64,000 nucleotides of DNA from Streptomyces sp. NBC_01244 (GTDB taxonomy: Bacteria; Actinomycetota; Actinomycetes; Streptomycetales; Streptomycetaceae). A model generated the notes under the pieces. It had not been told where the DNA came from, searched no databases, and was given only the letters and a program-made list of their open reading frames with translations. Each line of letters opens with the position of its first letter. The first letter of the stretch is position 1. The stretch spans positions 2,232,001-2,296,000 of the forward strand of contig NZ_CP108488.1 in NCBI RefSeq assembly GCF_035987325.1, in the 5' to 3' direction. Position numbers and translations under genes: made by a program. Positions 1-10,036 of the stretch are shown piece after piece.

Positions 1-906
1 CCTGCTCACGCTGACCAGGAAGCACTCCGGGGCCTGCCCGTTCGCGGTGAGCGCCTGGACGTGGCGTCCCACGGCCGTGGAGATGTCGACCGGCTGGCGG
101 CGCACCTCCAGGCGGCCCGAGTCGATGCGGGAGATGTCCAGGAGTTCGGCGATGAGCCGCGTGACCCGGTTCGCGTCGGCGTCGACGGTCTCCAGCATCA
201 ACCGTTTCTGGTCGTCGGTGAACCGCTCCCACTTGGCGAGCAGGGTGGCCGTGAACCCCTTCACGGAGGTGAGCGGGGAGCGCAGCTCGTGCGCGACGGT
301 GGCGATCAGTTCGGCGTGGCTGCGCTCGGTGCGCCGCCGGGCCTCGGTGCCGCGCAGGGTGACCACGAGCCGGCGCACCGGGCCCTGGGGGTGGGTGCGT
401 ACGTACCGGGCGGAGACGAGCACCTCGCGGCCGCCGGGGAGCAGCAGGTTGCGCTCGGGCTGTCCGCGCCGGGTGGCGAGGCCTCCGTAGGGGTCGGTCA
501 GCGCCCACCAGCGGCGGCCTTCGAGGTCCTCCAGCGGAAGCGCCCGCTCGATGCCCAGGCCGAGGGCCTCACCTGCCACGAGGGCGGTGATCCGGGCGGC
601 GGCGGAGTTGAAGCAGATGACCCGGCCGGTGGCGTCGGCGATCACCAGCCCGTCGGGCAGGTCGTCGGGATCGATCCCGAGCGCGGCGCACTCGCCGTAC
701 ACGTCCGCGGCCTCCGCCTCGGCGGGGCCTACGGGGCTCGCGGGCGCGGGCAGGGCCTGCGGGGGCGGGGCGGTGGCGGCGGAGGCTGCCTGGGGCGGCT
801 GCACCGGCACCCGGGCGGCGGGCGCGGCCAGCTGGGACACGGTCGCCAGGACCGGTGCGCCGGCCGCCTTGGCGGCACCTGGCGAGCTGTTCGTACCGAC
901 GGTCAT
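1..906 (-). CDS. Sensor histidine kinase, PAS-like N-terminus (C-terminal part cut by window edge)
   Basis: The first 302 codons of a kinase whose catalytic ATPase domain lies beyond the left edge. An Ala/Pro-rich segment of about 65 residues is followed by a PAS-like sensor (about 75-175, with LPDGLVIADATGRVICFNSA) and a HisKA dimerisation domain with the H-box HELRSPL, putting the phospho-accepting histidine at residue 206. No membrane segment is visible, so the protein is probably cytosolic. The ATG at 906 is preceded by a G-rich stretch (GGGGAC). It sits directly downstream of the TrmH gene, where Streptomyces genomes usually carry a kinase between rplT/trmH and pheST. No partner response regulator is visible. 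Family assignment is strong; the signal is unknown. Confidence 0.85.
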   Translation of the reverse strand, partial: MTVGTNSSPGAAKAAGAPVLATVSQLAAPAARVPVQPPQAASAATAPPPQALPAPASPVGPAEAEAADVYGECAALGIDPDDLPDGLVIADATGRVICFNSAAARITALVAGEALGLGIERALPLEDLEGRRWWALTDPYGGLATRRGQPERNLLLPGGREVLVSARYVRTHPQGPVRRLVVTLRGTEARRRTERSHAELIATVAHELRSPLTSVKGFTATLLAKWERFTDDQKRLMLETVDADANRVTRLIAELLDISRIDSGRLEVRRQPVDISTAVGRHVQALTANGQAPECFLVSVSR

Positions 907-962
907 GTCCCCGTACCCCACATCTCCGAGTAGCACAGTGGGCCCCCCGGGCCGCCACATTA

Positions 963-1823
<861 letters not shown>

Positions 1824-1857
1824 GGCGGTCGGCTCGCTTCCGTACGTACAGCGGGTG

Positions 1858-1897
1858 GAACTCAGACGAACTCGGTCGAACTCATTCGAAATCACTG
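1858..1897 (-). promoter_or_regulatory. 10-bp-phased direct repeats upstream of the TrmH gene
   Basis: Three perfect-phase copies of GAACTCNNNC begin at 1858, 1868 and 1878, followed by GAAATC at 1888. The spacing equals one helical turn. The same stretch contains the inverted repeat TCGAA-N4-TTCGA (1876-1889). It lies 35-75 bp upstream of the methyltransferase ATG, where an operator or activator site would be. The binding protein is unknown. Confidence 0.4.
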
Positions 1898-1906
1898 ATC
1901 AACGCA

Positions 1907-1939
1907 CCGGACCCGCAGGCGCGTGGCCTGCGGGTCCGG
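1907..1939 (-). terminator. Terminator of the infC-rpmI-rplT operon
   Basis: A perfect 14-bp stem (CCGGACCCGCAGGC and its complement) with a 5-nt loop lies 32 nt past the rplT stop. The minus-strand tail is weakly T-rich, typical of GC-rich actinobacterial terminators. Confidence 0.8.
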
Positions 1940-1970
1940 GCAAGTTACTGCAGCCTTGAGGGCGTGCTGC

Positions 1971-2357
1971 TTAGGCAGCGACCTTCGGGGCGTTGACGTC
2001 GGCCGGGAGGGCCTTCTGCGCGACCTCGACCAGCGCGGCGAACGCGTTGGCGTCGTTGACGGCCAGCTCGGCGAGGATCTTGCGGTCCACCTCGATGTTG
2101 GCGGCGTTCAGACCCTGGATGAGGCGGTTGTACGTCATGCCGTTCTGACGGGCAGCCGCGTTGATGCGCTGGATCCAGAGCCGACGGAAGTCGCCCTTGC
2201 GCTTCTTGCGGTCGTTGAAGTTGTAGACCAGGGAGTGGGTGACCTGCTCCTTGGCCTTGCGGTACAGGCGCGAACGCTGACCGCGGTAACCCTTCGCCGC
2301 CTCGAGGATTGCCCGACGCTTCTTGTGCGCGTTTACTGCCCGCTTGACGCGTGCCAC
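1971..2357 (-). CDS. rplT: 50S ribosomal protein L20
   Basis: 128 residues, normal L20 length, starting [19 protein letters not shown] with the very basic N-terminal tail that threads into 23S rRNA, followed by the globular domain ([19 protein letters not shown]). L20 is needed early in large-subunit assembly. The start is GTG at 2357 behind AAGGAG. It is the last gene of infC-rpmI-rplT. In Bacillus L20 represses this operon by binding its leader; whether that holds here cannot be told. Confidence 0.98.
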   Translation of the reverse strand: MARVKRAVNAHKKRRAILEAAKGYRGQRSRLYRKAKEQVTHSLVYNFNDRKKRKGDFRRLWIQRINAAARQNGMTYNRLIQGLNAANIEVDRKILAELAVNDANAFAALVEVAQKALPADVNAPKVAA

Positions 2358-2433
2358 TGTGTACTCCTTGTAGCGGGGCCGTGGATGACTTCACACGGCC
2401 CGAATTCGATGGGGTCCCGGTCTTGACGTGCTC

Positions 2434-2454
2434 CCGCTCCCGGAAGGGGAGCGG
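2434..2454 (-). other. Hairpin between rpmI and rplT
   Basis: CCGCTCCC and GGGAGCGG pair around a 5-nt loop just past the rpmI stop. There is no T tract, so it may protect mRNA or modulate read-through rather than terminate. Confidence 0.4.
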
Positions 2455-2460
2455 AGGACG

Positions 2461-2655
2461 TCACTTGCCGAGAAGCTTCTTGATCTTCTTGGCGTCGCCG
2501 GGGGCCATCTCCGCGGTGCCGGTCAGGCGGCGGGTGACACGGGACGACTTGTGCTCGAGCAGGTGGCGCTTGCCGGCGCGCTCACGGAGCACCTTGCCGG
2601 AGCCGGTGATCTTGAAGCGCTTCTTGGTCCCGGAGTGCGTCTTGTTCTTCGGCAT
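2461..2655 (-). CDS. rpmI: 50S ribosomal protein L35
   Basis: 64 residues, usual length, beginning [21 protein letters not shown] and continuing with the typical basic [13 protein letters not shown] segment. A structural protein of the large ribosomal subunit. The ATG at 2655 is preceded by GAGGAG about 12 nt upstream. Second gene of the infC-rpmI-rplT operon, separated from each neighbour by about 100 nt that contain small hairpins. Confidence 0.97.
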   Translation of the reverse strand: MPKNKTHSGTKKRFKITGSGKVLRERAGKRHLLEHKSSRVTRRLTGTAEMAPGDAKKIKKLLGK

Positions 2656-2681
2656 AGCGCCGTTATCTCCTCGTCGGTGGC

Positions 2682-2705
2682 GCCCCCACCGGCCCTGGTG
2701 GGGGC
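2682..2705 (-). other. Hairpin between infC and rpmI
   Basis: GCCCCCACC and GGTGGGGGC form a perfect 9-bp stem with a 6-nt loop, 27-50 nt upstream of the rpmI start. No T tract follows on the coding strand. It may be an RNA processing or stability element. Confidence 0.4.
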
Positions 2706-2759
2706 CGGCTCACGGGAGCGTCATGTTGTATCGGTGATCCGAGACGGGCTGCCTCGGAA

Positions 2760-3524
2760 TCAGGCCTGGGCAGAAGCCTCGTCGGAGGCGGCTGCCTCGT
2801 CGGTGCCGGCCTCGGCCGCCTCGGCCGCGTCGGTCGCTTCGTCGGAAGCGTCCTCGGCGTCCACGTCCTCGGCTTCGAGTGCGGCGTTCTCCGCCTCGAG
2901 CGCGGCGTCGGCGGCCAGGGCCTCGTCACCACTCTCGTCGCTGACCGCAACACCCTGGCGCTCGGCCTTGCGGGCGGCCTGCGCCTCGCGGGCTTCGGCC
3001 ATCGCCTCGGTCTTCTTCTTGTGCGGACCGAGAACCATGATCATGTTTCGGCCGTCCTGCTTCGGGTTCGACTCGATGAACCCGAGGTCCTCGACGTCCG
3101 AAGCCAGACGCTGCAGCAGTCGGTAGCCGAGTTCCGGCCTGGACTGCTCGCGACCGCGGAACATGATCGTGATCTTGACCTTGTCGCCCTGCTTGAGGAA
3201 CCGAACGACGTGACCCTTCTTGGTGTCATAGTCGTGCGGGTCGATCTTCGGCCGGAGCTTCATTTCCTTGATGACCGTGTGCGCCTGGTTCTTGCGCGCC
3301 TCACGGGCCTTCATGGCCGACTCGTACTTGAACTTGCCGTAGTCCATGAGCTTGCAGACCGGCGGGCGTGCGGACGCCGCGACCTCGACCAGGTCGAGGT
3401 CGTACTCCTGCGCGAGCTCGAGCGCCTTGGCAAGCGGCACGATGCCGACCTGCTCGCCACTCGGGCCGACGAGTCGTACCTCGGGAACGCGAATCCGGTC
3501 GTTGATGCGGGGCTCGGTGCTGAT
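2760..3524 (-). CDS. infC: Translation initiation factor IF-3 with acidic C-terminal extension, ATC start
   Basis: 254 residues from the proposed start. The IF3 N domain (about 3-72, [17 protein letters not shown]) and C domain (about 80-170, [32 protein letters not shown]) are followed by an Ala/Glu/Asp-rich tail of about 75 residues, longer than the 180-residue E. coli protein but normal for Streptomyces. It binds the 30S subunit and proofreads start codons. The reading frame is open upstream to 3854 without IF-3 similarity. A GAGGAGG Shine-Dalgarno lies 4 nt before an ATC codon encoding the residue just before STEPRIND, so the start is probably ATC at 3524, matching the rare AUU/AUC starts known for infC. 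An upstream GTG (VWCYRGG) lacks a ribosome site. Confidence 0.93.
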   Translation of the reverse strand: MSTEPRINDRIRVPEVRLVGPSGEQVGIVPLAKALELAQEYDLDLVEVAASARPPVCKLMDYGKFKYESAMKAREARKNQAHTVIKEMKLRPKIDPHDYDTKKGHVVRFLKQGDKVKITIMFRGREQSRPELGYRLLQRLASDVEDLGFIESNPKQDGRNMIMVLGPHKKKTEAMAEAREAQAARKAERQGVAVSDESGDEALAADAALEAENAALEAEDVDAEDASDEATDAAEAAEAGTDEAAASDEASAQA

Positions 3525-3816
3525 GGATCCTCCTCGGTAGCACCACACGGCTGCCTGGAGGACAGCCGCTGACGTTTTTCCGTCAGACCGACCGCGGCGG
3601 AGAATGAAAAAAGCCCCGCCGGGCACAGACGAGGGCTCCAATACAACCGGAGCACCGTCGCGTGCGAACCGCGGGGCGCAAAATCGGGCAGCTTTCCATC
3701 GTCCGTACGGAACGATGGATACCACCAGACCGGTGACCCGCCTCCCGTGAGGGCGGCTGGGTGGGAGAATCGGAGCCTCCACTTGTGGGCCGGGCACATA
3801 AGTGTCCGGCCGGTCG
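3525..3816 (-). promoter_or_regulatory. Long infC 5' leader
   Basis: About 290 nt separate the likely promoter from the infC start and hold no convincing gene. The leader contains several GC-rich inverted repeats and an attenuator-like hairpin (annotated separately). Long leaders with premature termination regulate this operon in other bacteria, which suggests but does not prove the same here. Confidence 0.5.
3607..3637 (-). terminator. Attenuator-like terminator in infC leader
   Basis: On the minus strand AGCCC (3637-3633) can pair with GGGCT (3616-3612), with an inner GCCC/GGGC alternative, followed directly by six T residues (3612-3607). A T6 run after a GC hairpin is rare in this genome and lies about 90 nt upstream of the infC start. 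Confidence 0.55.
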
Positions 3817-3823
3817 AAGTACA

Positions 3824-3829
3824 TACTAG
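3824..3829 (-). promoter_or_regulatory. Candidate extended -10 promoter of infC
   Basis: The minus strand reads TGC-TAGTAT, an extended -10 element. No good -35 hexamer is visible 17 bp upstream. It sits between infC and the divergent DUF1844 gene. Confidence 0.4.
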
Positions 3830-3871
3830 CACCCGCGTTGCAAGCCCGCCGCACGGCATATCGTGGGGCAC

Positions 3872-4243
3872 ATGACTGACGCGACGCCCTCCGGTTCCCC
3901 CACTGACGCTCCCGACTACGACGACCTGACCCGCGACATCGCGGACGTGCCGGCCGTCGAGGTCATCACCACGGTGGCCGTCCACCTGCTCAGCGCGGCG
4001 GCGGTCAACCTGGGCCTGGACAAGCCCGACTCCGAGTACAAGGACCTCGACGAGGCCCGCAAGCTGATCACCGCCCTGGCCGGGCTGGTCACCGCGAGCG
4101 CCACCGAGATCAGCTCCTTCCACGCCGCCCCGCTGCGCGACGGCCTGAAGTCCCTCCAGCTGGCCTTCCGCGAGGCCTCGCTGGTGCAGGACGAGCCGGG
4201 GCAGGGCCCGGGCGAGAAGTTCACGGGTCCCGTGTACGCGTAA
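3872..4243 (+). CDS. DUF1844-family protein
   Basis: 123 residues, small and soluble, with no signal peptide. An acidic Ser/Pro/Asp N-terminus is followed by a helical body ([44 protein letters not shown]) characteristic of the DUF1844 family found beside infC in many actinobacteria. ATG at 3872 is preceded by GTGGGG at close spacing; an in-frame GTG lies three codons upstream. It is transcribed away from infC and converges on the SseB gene, sharing a bidirectional terminator. Biochemical function is unknown. Confidence 0.8.
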   Translation: MTDATPSGSPTDAPDYDDLTRDIADVPAVEVITTVAVHLLSAAAVNLGLDKPDSEYKDLDEARKLITALAGLVTASATEISSFHAAPLRDGLKSLQLAFREASLVQDEPGQGPGEKFTGPVYA

Positions 4244-4268
4244 CTCCGGAACCGGCAGGAAACAGAAC

Positions 4269-4309
4269 GCGAAGGGCGCCTCCCGAGACCGGGAGGCGCC
4301 CTTCGCGTT
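4269..4309. terminator. Bidirectional terminator between DUF1844 and sseB-like genes
   Basis: A perfect 17-bp inverted repeat (4269-4285 and 4290-4306) with a 4-nt AGAC loop, followed by GTTT on the plus strand, placed between two convergent genes. Confidence 0.92.
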
Positions 4310-4332
4310 TCGTACTCCTGCCGGTCCCGGGC

Positions 4333-5103
4333 TCAGCGCGTGAAGAGCGGCTCGCCCGGCGGGACCGGGGCGCCCTCGGGGAGCAGCGCCAGGTCCAGTC
4401 CGGCTACGAGGCGTGCGCGCAGGGTCTCGTCGGCCGCCAGCGCCTCGGCCACCCGGCGGGCCGCCGCCGCGGCCTGGGGACCGGCGGCCAGCACGATCGC
4501 CAGGGTTCCGTCGGCGTCCGCGCCGCCCGGGCCCAGGTGGGCACCGAGTACGGCAGGCTCGGCGCTCACGACGGCCCGTACGGCCTCGCGCACGGCGGGG
4601 TCGGCGAGCGGGCCGGCGTCCGTGCGGCCCTCGGCGAGGGCGAGCAGCGCGGGGCCCGCGAGCTGGTACGGGACCGGCCCGGACAGGTCGAGGACGATGG
4701 TGTCGGCCTTCTCGTGCGCGGCGGCGGCCAGCGCCTGGTGCAGCGGCACCGCCACCGGGCGGGCAGCCGGGTCCCACAGGGCCAGCGAGGCGATGGAGGT
4801 GAAGGCGGGCAGCGCCCGCCGGTCCCCGGCCCGCAGGGTGGGCACGGCCATGTCGCTGGTCTTCTCGCGCTTGAGTCCGGTCTCGGGGTCGGTCTCGACC
4901 TCGCCGAGGACCGCGACGACGGGAACCAGCAGGCGGGCGTCCTTGAGGGCCGCCAGCACCTCCGGCTGCCTGGTTCTGTCCTCGGCCCAGGCGGCCAGGG
5001 CCGCGCTCAGCCGGGGGTCGGCGGAGCCGTCGTCGTCGGAGAAACCGGGGTCCGGGATGTTTTTGTTCAACACAGCCTTGTTCAACTCAGCCTTGTCCGC
5101 CAC
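4333..5103 (-). CDS. SseB-family protein
   Basis: 256 residues. An N-terminal segment with NIPDPGFSDDDG is followed by the SseB N-terminal-type domain (ARLLVPVVAVLGEV, then TSDMAVPTLRAGDRRALPAFTS), ending near 230. No signal peptide or membrane span. The name comes from the E. coli rhodanese-enhancing protein SseB, but actinobacterial members have no firm function. GTG start at 5103. It ends at a shared terminator and is followed upstream, after only 12 nt, by the subtilase gene stop, so it may be read from that operon. Confidence 0.8.
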   Translation of the reverse strand: MADKAELNKAVLNKNIPDPGFSDDDGSADPRLSAALAAWAEDRTRQPEVLAALKDARLLVPVVAVLGEVETDPETGLKREKTSDMAVPTLRAGDRRALPAFTSIASLALWDPAARPVAVPLHQALAAAAHEKADTIVLDLSGPVPYQLAGPALLALAEGRTDAGPLADPAVREAVRAVVSAEPAVLGAHLGPGGADADGTLAIVLAAGPQAAAAARRVAEALAADETLRARLVAGLDLALLPEGAPVPPGEPLFTR

Positions 5104-5115
5104 AGTCCCCCGAGC

Positions 5116-6300
5116 CTATCCCGCGTCGGGGTCCCGCCGTCCGGCCCGGGGCCGCCGGGCCAGTACGCCGGCCGCCGCGAGCAGTGCCAGCCCCGCGGCC
5201 ACGCCCGCCGGCGCTCCGAAGCGGGCCCAGGGCCCGGGGTCGGGCACCGGGTCGGGACCGGGGCCGAAGTAGGGGCTCCCGCCCGCGACGGGTGCGGGCA
5301 GCACCGGCTCGGGGGGCATCTCGTCGGCGGCCTGGAGGGCGGCGACCGGGTCCACCAGGCCGAAGCCGCGGGAGTCGTCGCGGCCGCCGGGCGGGGAGCT
5401 GGAGGCGGTGTCCTCCAGCAGGTTCTTGATCTGCGCCGGGGACAGGTCGGGGTGGACGGCCTTGACCAGGGCGACGGCGCCCGAGACGAAGGCGGAGGCG
5501 GCGCTGGTGCCCCAGCCCTCGTAGTAGGAGCGGTCGGGGTCGGCGATGACCACGCCGACGCCCGGGGCGCTGACGGTCGCGTACCAGCTGCGGGTGGAGA
5601 AGGAGGCCTTCTTGTTCTTGCGGTCGACGGCCGTGACGGCGATGACCCCGGGATAGGCCGCCGGGTAGGAGATGCGGTCCCCCGCCTTGCCGCCGTTGCC
5701 GGCGGAGGCGACCAGGACCACTCCCTTGGCGAGGGCGTACTGGACGGCTTCGTCCTCGGCGGCCTCGTGGTGGGCGGATCGGCTGTCGTCGCCGAGCGAG
5801 AGGTTGATCACGTCGGCGCCGTGGTCGGCGGCCCAGCGGATGCCCTCGGCGAGGGCGCCGCCCTTGCTGTCGCGGGCCTTGTCGCGGCCGGGGTCGCCCT
5901 CTTCGAGGATCACCCGGACCGGGAGGATCTTCGCTCGCGGGGCGACGCCGCGGACGCCGCCCAGGCGCTGGGAGCCGTGGCCGTGGCCGGCGATGATCCC
6001 GGCCATGGCGGTGCCGTGGCGGGCCCAGGCGCGGTCGCCGCGGACGGCGCCCATGCCGACGAGGTCGGCGCCCTCCAGGACCTGGCCGGCCAGGTCGGGG
6101 TGGGTCGGGTCGACCCCGGTGTCGAGGACGGCCACGGTGACCCCTTCGCCCTCGGTGATGCCCCAGGCCTCGTCGGTGCGCAGGGCGGCCAGCCCCCACT
6201 GGCGGTCGCGGATGGCGTCGGCGGCGGCCGGCGGCGCGGCGGTGACGGCGAACAGGGCTCCGAGGGCGAGGGCCGCCGGGAACAGGGCGCGGCGGGTCAT
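5116..6300 (-). CDS. Mycosin-like subtilisin-family serine protease (S8), membrane anchored
   Basis: 394 residues. A signal peptide (about 1-27, cleaving near AAPPAAADA) is followed by a subtilase domain with the complete triad: Asp60 in VAVLDTGVD, His95 in RHGTAMAGI and Ser266 in GTSAASAFVSG; the oxyanion Asn is in ASAGNGG (202). A C-terminal hydrophobic helix (about 360-380) and RRPRAGRR tail anchor it with the catalytic domain outside. This layout is that of mycosins, the proteases of type VII secretion loci. No ESX core genes are present here. The start ATG (6300) overlaps the stop of the upstream membrane-protein gene in ATGA, so the two are translationally coupled. Confidence 0.9.
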   Translation of the reverse strand: MTRRALFPAALALGALFAVTAAPPAAADAIRDRQWGLAALRTDEAWGITEGEGVTVAVLDTGVDPTHPDLAGQVLEGADLVGMGAVRGDRAWARHGTAMAGIIAGHGHGSQRLGGVRGVAPRAKILPVRVILEEGDPGRDKARDSKGGALAEGIRWAADHGADVINLSLGDDSRSAHHEAAEDEAVQYALAKGVVLVASAGNGGKAGDRISYPAAYPGVIAVTAVDRKNKKASFSTRSWYATVSAPGVGVVIADPDRSYYEGWGTSAASAFVSGAVALVKAVHPDLSPAQIKNLLEDTASSSPPGGRDDSRGFGLVDPVAALQAADEMPPEPVLPAPVAGGSPYFGPGPDPVPDPGPWARFGAPAGVAAGLALLAAAGVLARRPRAGRRDPDAG

Positions 6301-7160
6301 CGGGCGGCCTCCGGGGTCGCCGTCGGGGCCTGGGACGGCTGCGGGCTCTGCGAGGACGGCGGGTTCTGCGACGGCTCCGCGGCCGGCCGGACCGGCTTGC
6401 CCTGCGGGGAGGTCGCGAGGGTGCGCAGGGTGCGTTCCACCAGTTCGCCGATGGCCTTGGCCTCGTGGCCGAGGCCCGCCTGGGCGACGCGTCCGCGGGC
6501 GTCCTCGGCCATCTTGTCCTCTGCGGGGCTGGGGGCGTTGAGGCGGCGGCCGTCGGCGAAGGCGGAGACCGTGTAGACGACGACCGGGGCTTCGGCGAGC
6601 ACGGAGGCGGTCCAGGCGCCGCGGCGGTAGTCGCGGAATCCGTAGCCGGTCGGAGCGGGCAGCCGGCCGCGCAGCGATTCCATGGCGGCGGGGGCCTCGG
6701 CGGGGGTGAAGACCATGCCGACGGTGACCAGGGAGCTGCGGGTGGCGTCGGTGTAGGTGGCGCGGAGCACGCGGGTGCACCCGGTCGTGGCGAAGAGGGC
6801 CTTCCAGTCGGCGCCGAGCGCCTCGGGGCAGGCGGCGTCGGCGGCCGGGGTGATCCGGGTCCACGTGCGGTCGGCGCCGCCCGGCCCGGCGTCCTGGCCG
6901 TCGAGGACGGGCGGGAACAGGGTGTCGACGGGGGTGCTGTGCCAGAGGGACGCGGCCTTGCGGTAGGCCTCGGCGGGGTCCACGGGCCGGTGCGCGGCCT
7001 GGTGGTCGGAGACCGCCTTGTAGCCGGCCGCACCGGTGAGACCGAGGCCGAGGAGGCCGCACAGGGCGGCGGCGAGGACCGTTCCCGGGCGCCGCCGTGG
7101 CGCTACCGAGACCTGGTCGGGCGTGGTCAGGACCCCGCCGTGCGGTGTGGACGTACTCAT
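6297..7160 (-). CDS. Membrane-anchored hypothetical protein, partner of mycosin
   Basis: 287 residues: a short cytoplasmic N-terminus with RRRPG, one transmembrane helix (about 29-48, VLAAALCGLLGLGLTGAAG), then an extracellular domain of about 200 residues with two cysteines (in ADAACPEAL and TTGCTRVL) that could form a disulfide, and a Pro/Ser/Gln-rich tail. It overlaps the mycosin gene by four bases, implying one transcript and possibly a physical partnership. No known catalytic motif is seen. Function unknown; a substrate or regulator of the protease is an inference from coupling only. Confidence 0.75.
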   Translation of the reverse strand: MSTSTPHGGVLTTPDQVSVAPRRRPGTVLAAALCGLLGLGLTGAAGYKAVSDHQAAHRPVDPAEAYRKAASLWHSTPVDTLFPPVLDGQDAGPGGADRTWTRITPAADAACPEALGADWKALFATTGCTRVLRATYTDATRSSLVTVGMVFTPAEAPAAMESLRGRLPAPTGYGFRDYRRGAWTASVLAEAPVVVYTVSAFADGRRLNAPSPAEDKMAEDARGRVAQAGLGHEAKAIGELVERTLRTLATSPQGKPVRPAAEPSQNPPSSQSPQPSQAPTATPEAAR

Positions 7161-7327
7161 CCGGCGGCTCAGCCCCCCGTTCCCGTCGGCTGCTGCCGTC
7201 TCCTACTTTACGCGCCCGTCAGCGCCTGAAACGTCGGCCGGGGAGGAGCGACAGTAAACACATCCGAACTGCCGTCTCAATATCCAAAAGGGGCATCGGG
7301 AGGTCGAGACCGAGATGTGACCGGAGC

Positions 7328-7356
7328 GCCCTGCCGTGCCTCTGACCTGGCAGGGC
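7328..7356. other. Hairpin in the divergent spacer before the aldolase gene
   Basis: GCCCTGCC and GGCAGGGC form a perfect 8-bp inverted repeat with a 13-nt loop, about 60 bp upstream of the PLP-enzyme ATG. Could be an operator or leader structure. Confidence 0.35.
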
Positions 7357-7415
7357 ATCCCTCGGCCTCCGTGAACCCCTACCCACGAGTACACCCATCT
7401 GGCAGGCTGCCGCCC

Positions 7416-8614
7416 ATGAACTCCCCCGCCGCCGACCGGGCCCGTTACGACCGGGCCACCGCGCATCTCGACGCTCCGCTCGCCCTCGTGGACCTGGAAG
7501 CGTTCGACGCCAACGCCGACGATCTCGTGCGTCGCGCCGGCGGGAAGCCGGTCCGGGTGGCGAGCAAGTCCGTACGCTGCCGTGCGCTCCTCGAGCGGGT
7601 GCTGGCGCGGCCGGGGTTCGCCGGGATCATGTCCTACACCCTCGCCGAGTCGATCTGGCTGGCCCGCTCGGGCTTCGAGGACGTGCTGCTCGCCTACCCG
7701 TCCGCCGACCGGGCCGGCTTCGCCGAGCTCGCCGCCGATCCGAAGCTGGCCGGGGCGGTCACCGTGATGGTCGACGACCTCGCGCAGCTGGAGCTCGTGG
7801 ACCGGGCCCGCGACGGCGGCGCCCAGGAGATCCGGGTCTGCCTGGAACTGGACACCGCCCTGCACCTCTTCGGCGGCAGGGTGCGCGTCGGCGCCCGCCG
7901 CTCCCCGCTGCGCGAGCCCGCCCAGCTGGCCGAGCTGGCCCGCGCGGTGAGCGCCCGGCCCGGCTTCCGGGTGGTCGGTCTGATGGGCTACGAGGGCCAC
8001 GTGGCCGGGGTCGGCGACGCGCTCGCGGGGCGTCCCCTGAGGTCGCGCGCCATCCGCCTGATGCAGGGCGCGGCCCGCAAGGAGCTGGCCGCCCGCCGGG
8101 CCGAGGCCGTACGGGCCGTGCGCGCGGTGGTCCCGGACCTGGAGTTCGTCAACGGCGGCGGCACCGGCAGCGTCCAGCAGACCGCCGCCGAGGACGCGGT
8201 CACCGAGATCGCCGCCGGGTCGGGGCTGTACGTACCGCGACTGTTCGACAACTACACCTCGTTCAGCGGCCGCCCGGCGGCGCTCTTCGCCCAGCCCGTG
8301 GTCCGCCGGCCCGGGGTCGGGGTGGTCACGGTCCTCGGCGGCGGGTACCCGGCCTCCGGCGCGCCCGGTGCGGACCGGCTGCCGGTGCCGTACCTCCCCG
8401 AGGGGCTGCGCTACGACCCGCAGGAGGGGGCCGGCGAGGTGCAGACCCCGCTGCTCGGCAGCCCGGCCGACGATCTGCTGATCGGCGACCGGGTCTGGTT
8501 CCGGCACGCGAAGGCCGGTGAACTGTGCGAGCGCTTCGACACCTTGCACCTGGTCCAGGGCGACCGGGTGACGGCCACCGCCCCGACCTACCGGGGCGAG
8601 GGCCGCACCTTCCT

Positions 8615-8618
<4 letters not shown>
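7416..8618 (+). CDS. PLP-dependent amino-acid aldolase/deaminase, fold-type III (alanine-racemase-like)
   Basis: 400 residues. The N-terminal alanine-racemase-type barrel carries the likely PLP lysine in VRVASKSVR (about 48) after the LVDLEAFDANADDLV segment; the C-terminal part ends with WFRHAKAGELCERF, a metal-binding H...C arrangement known from D-threonine aldolase and D-serine dehydratase relatives. It probably cleaves or deaminates a beta-hydroxy amino acid; which one cannot be told. ATG at 7416 is the first residue with family similarity; the frame is open upstream. Its TAG stop overlaps the stop of the convergent HAD gene. Confidence 0.82.
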
Positions 8619-9928
<1,310 letters not shown>

Positions 9929-9978
9929 TGAGGTGGGTTCTCCTGGTTCTTTCACGATCGTCGCGGACGGAGGAGCAC

Positions 9979-10010
9979 GACAGCCGGGCGTCGTGCGACG
10001 CCCGGCTGTC
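9979..10010 (-). terminator. Terminator after the SDR gene
   Basis: A perfect 15-bp inverted repeat (GACAGCCGGGCGTCG / complement) with a 2-nt centre (effective loop of 6-8 nt) lies 27 nt beyond the SDR stop, ending the GS-ALDH-SDR transcript. Confidence 0.85.
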
Positions 10011-10036
10011 GGGTGGGTGGGGGGTGAGGCGACGGC

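Noticed and set aside
1858..1889. LexA (SOS) box
   Set aside because: TCGAA-N4-TTCGA has a spacing two bases shorter than the actinobacterial LexA operator.
3525..3854. 110-residue N-terminal extension of infC
   Set aside because: No IF-3 similarity and it spans the likely promoter and attenuator; a strong ribosome site lies at the ATC start.
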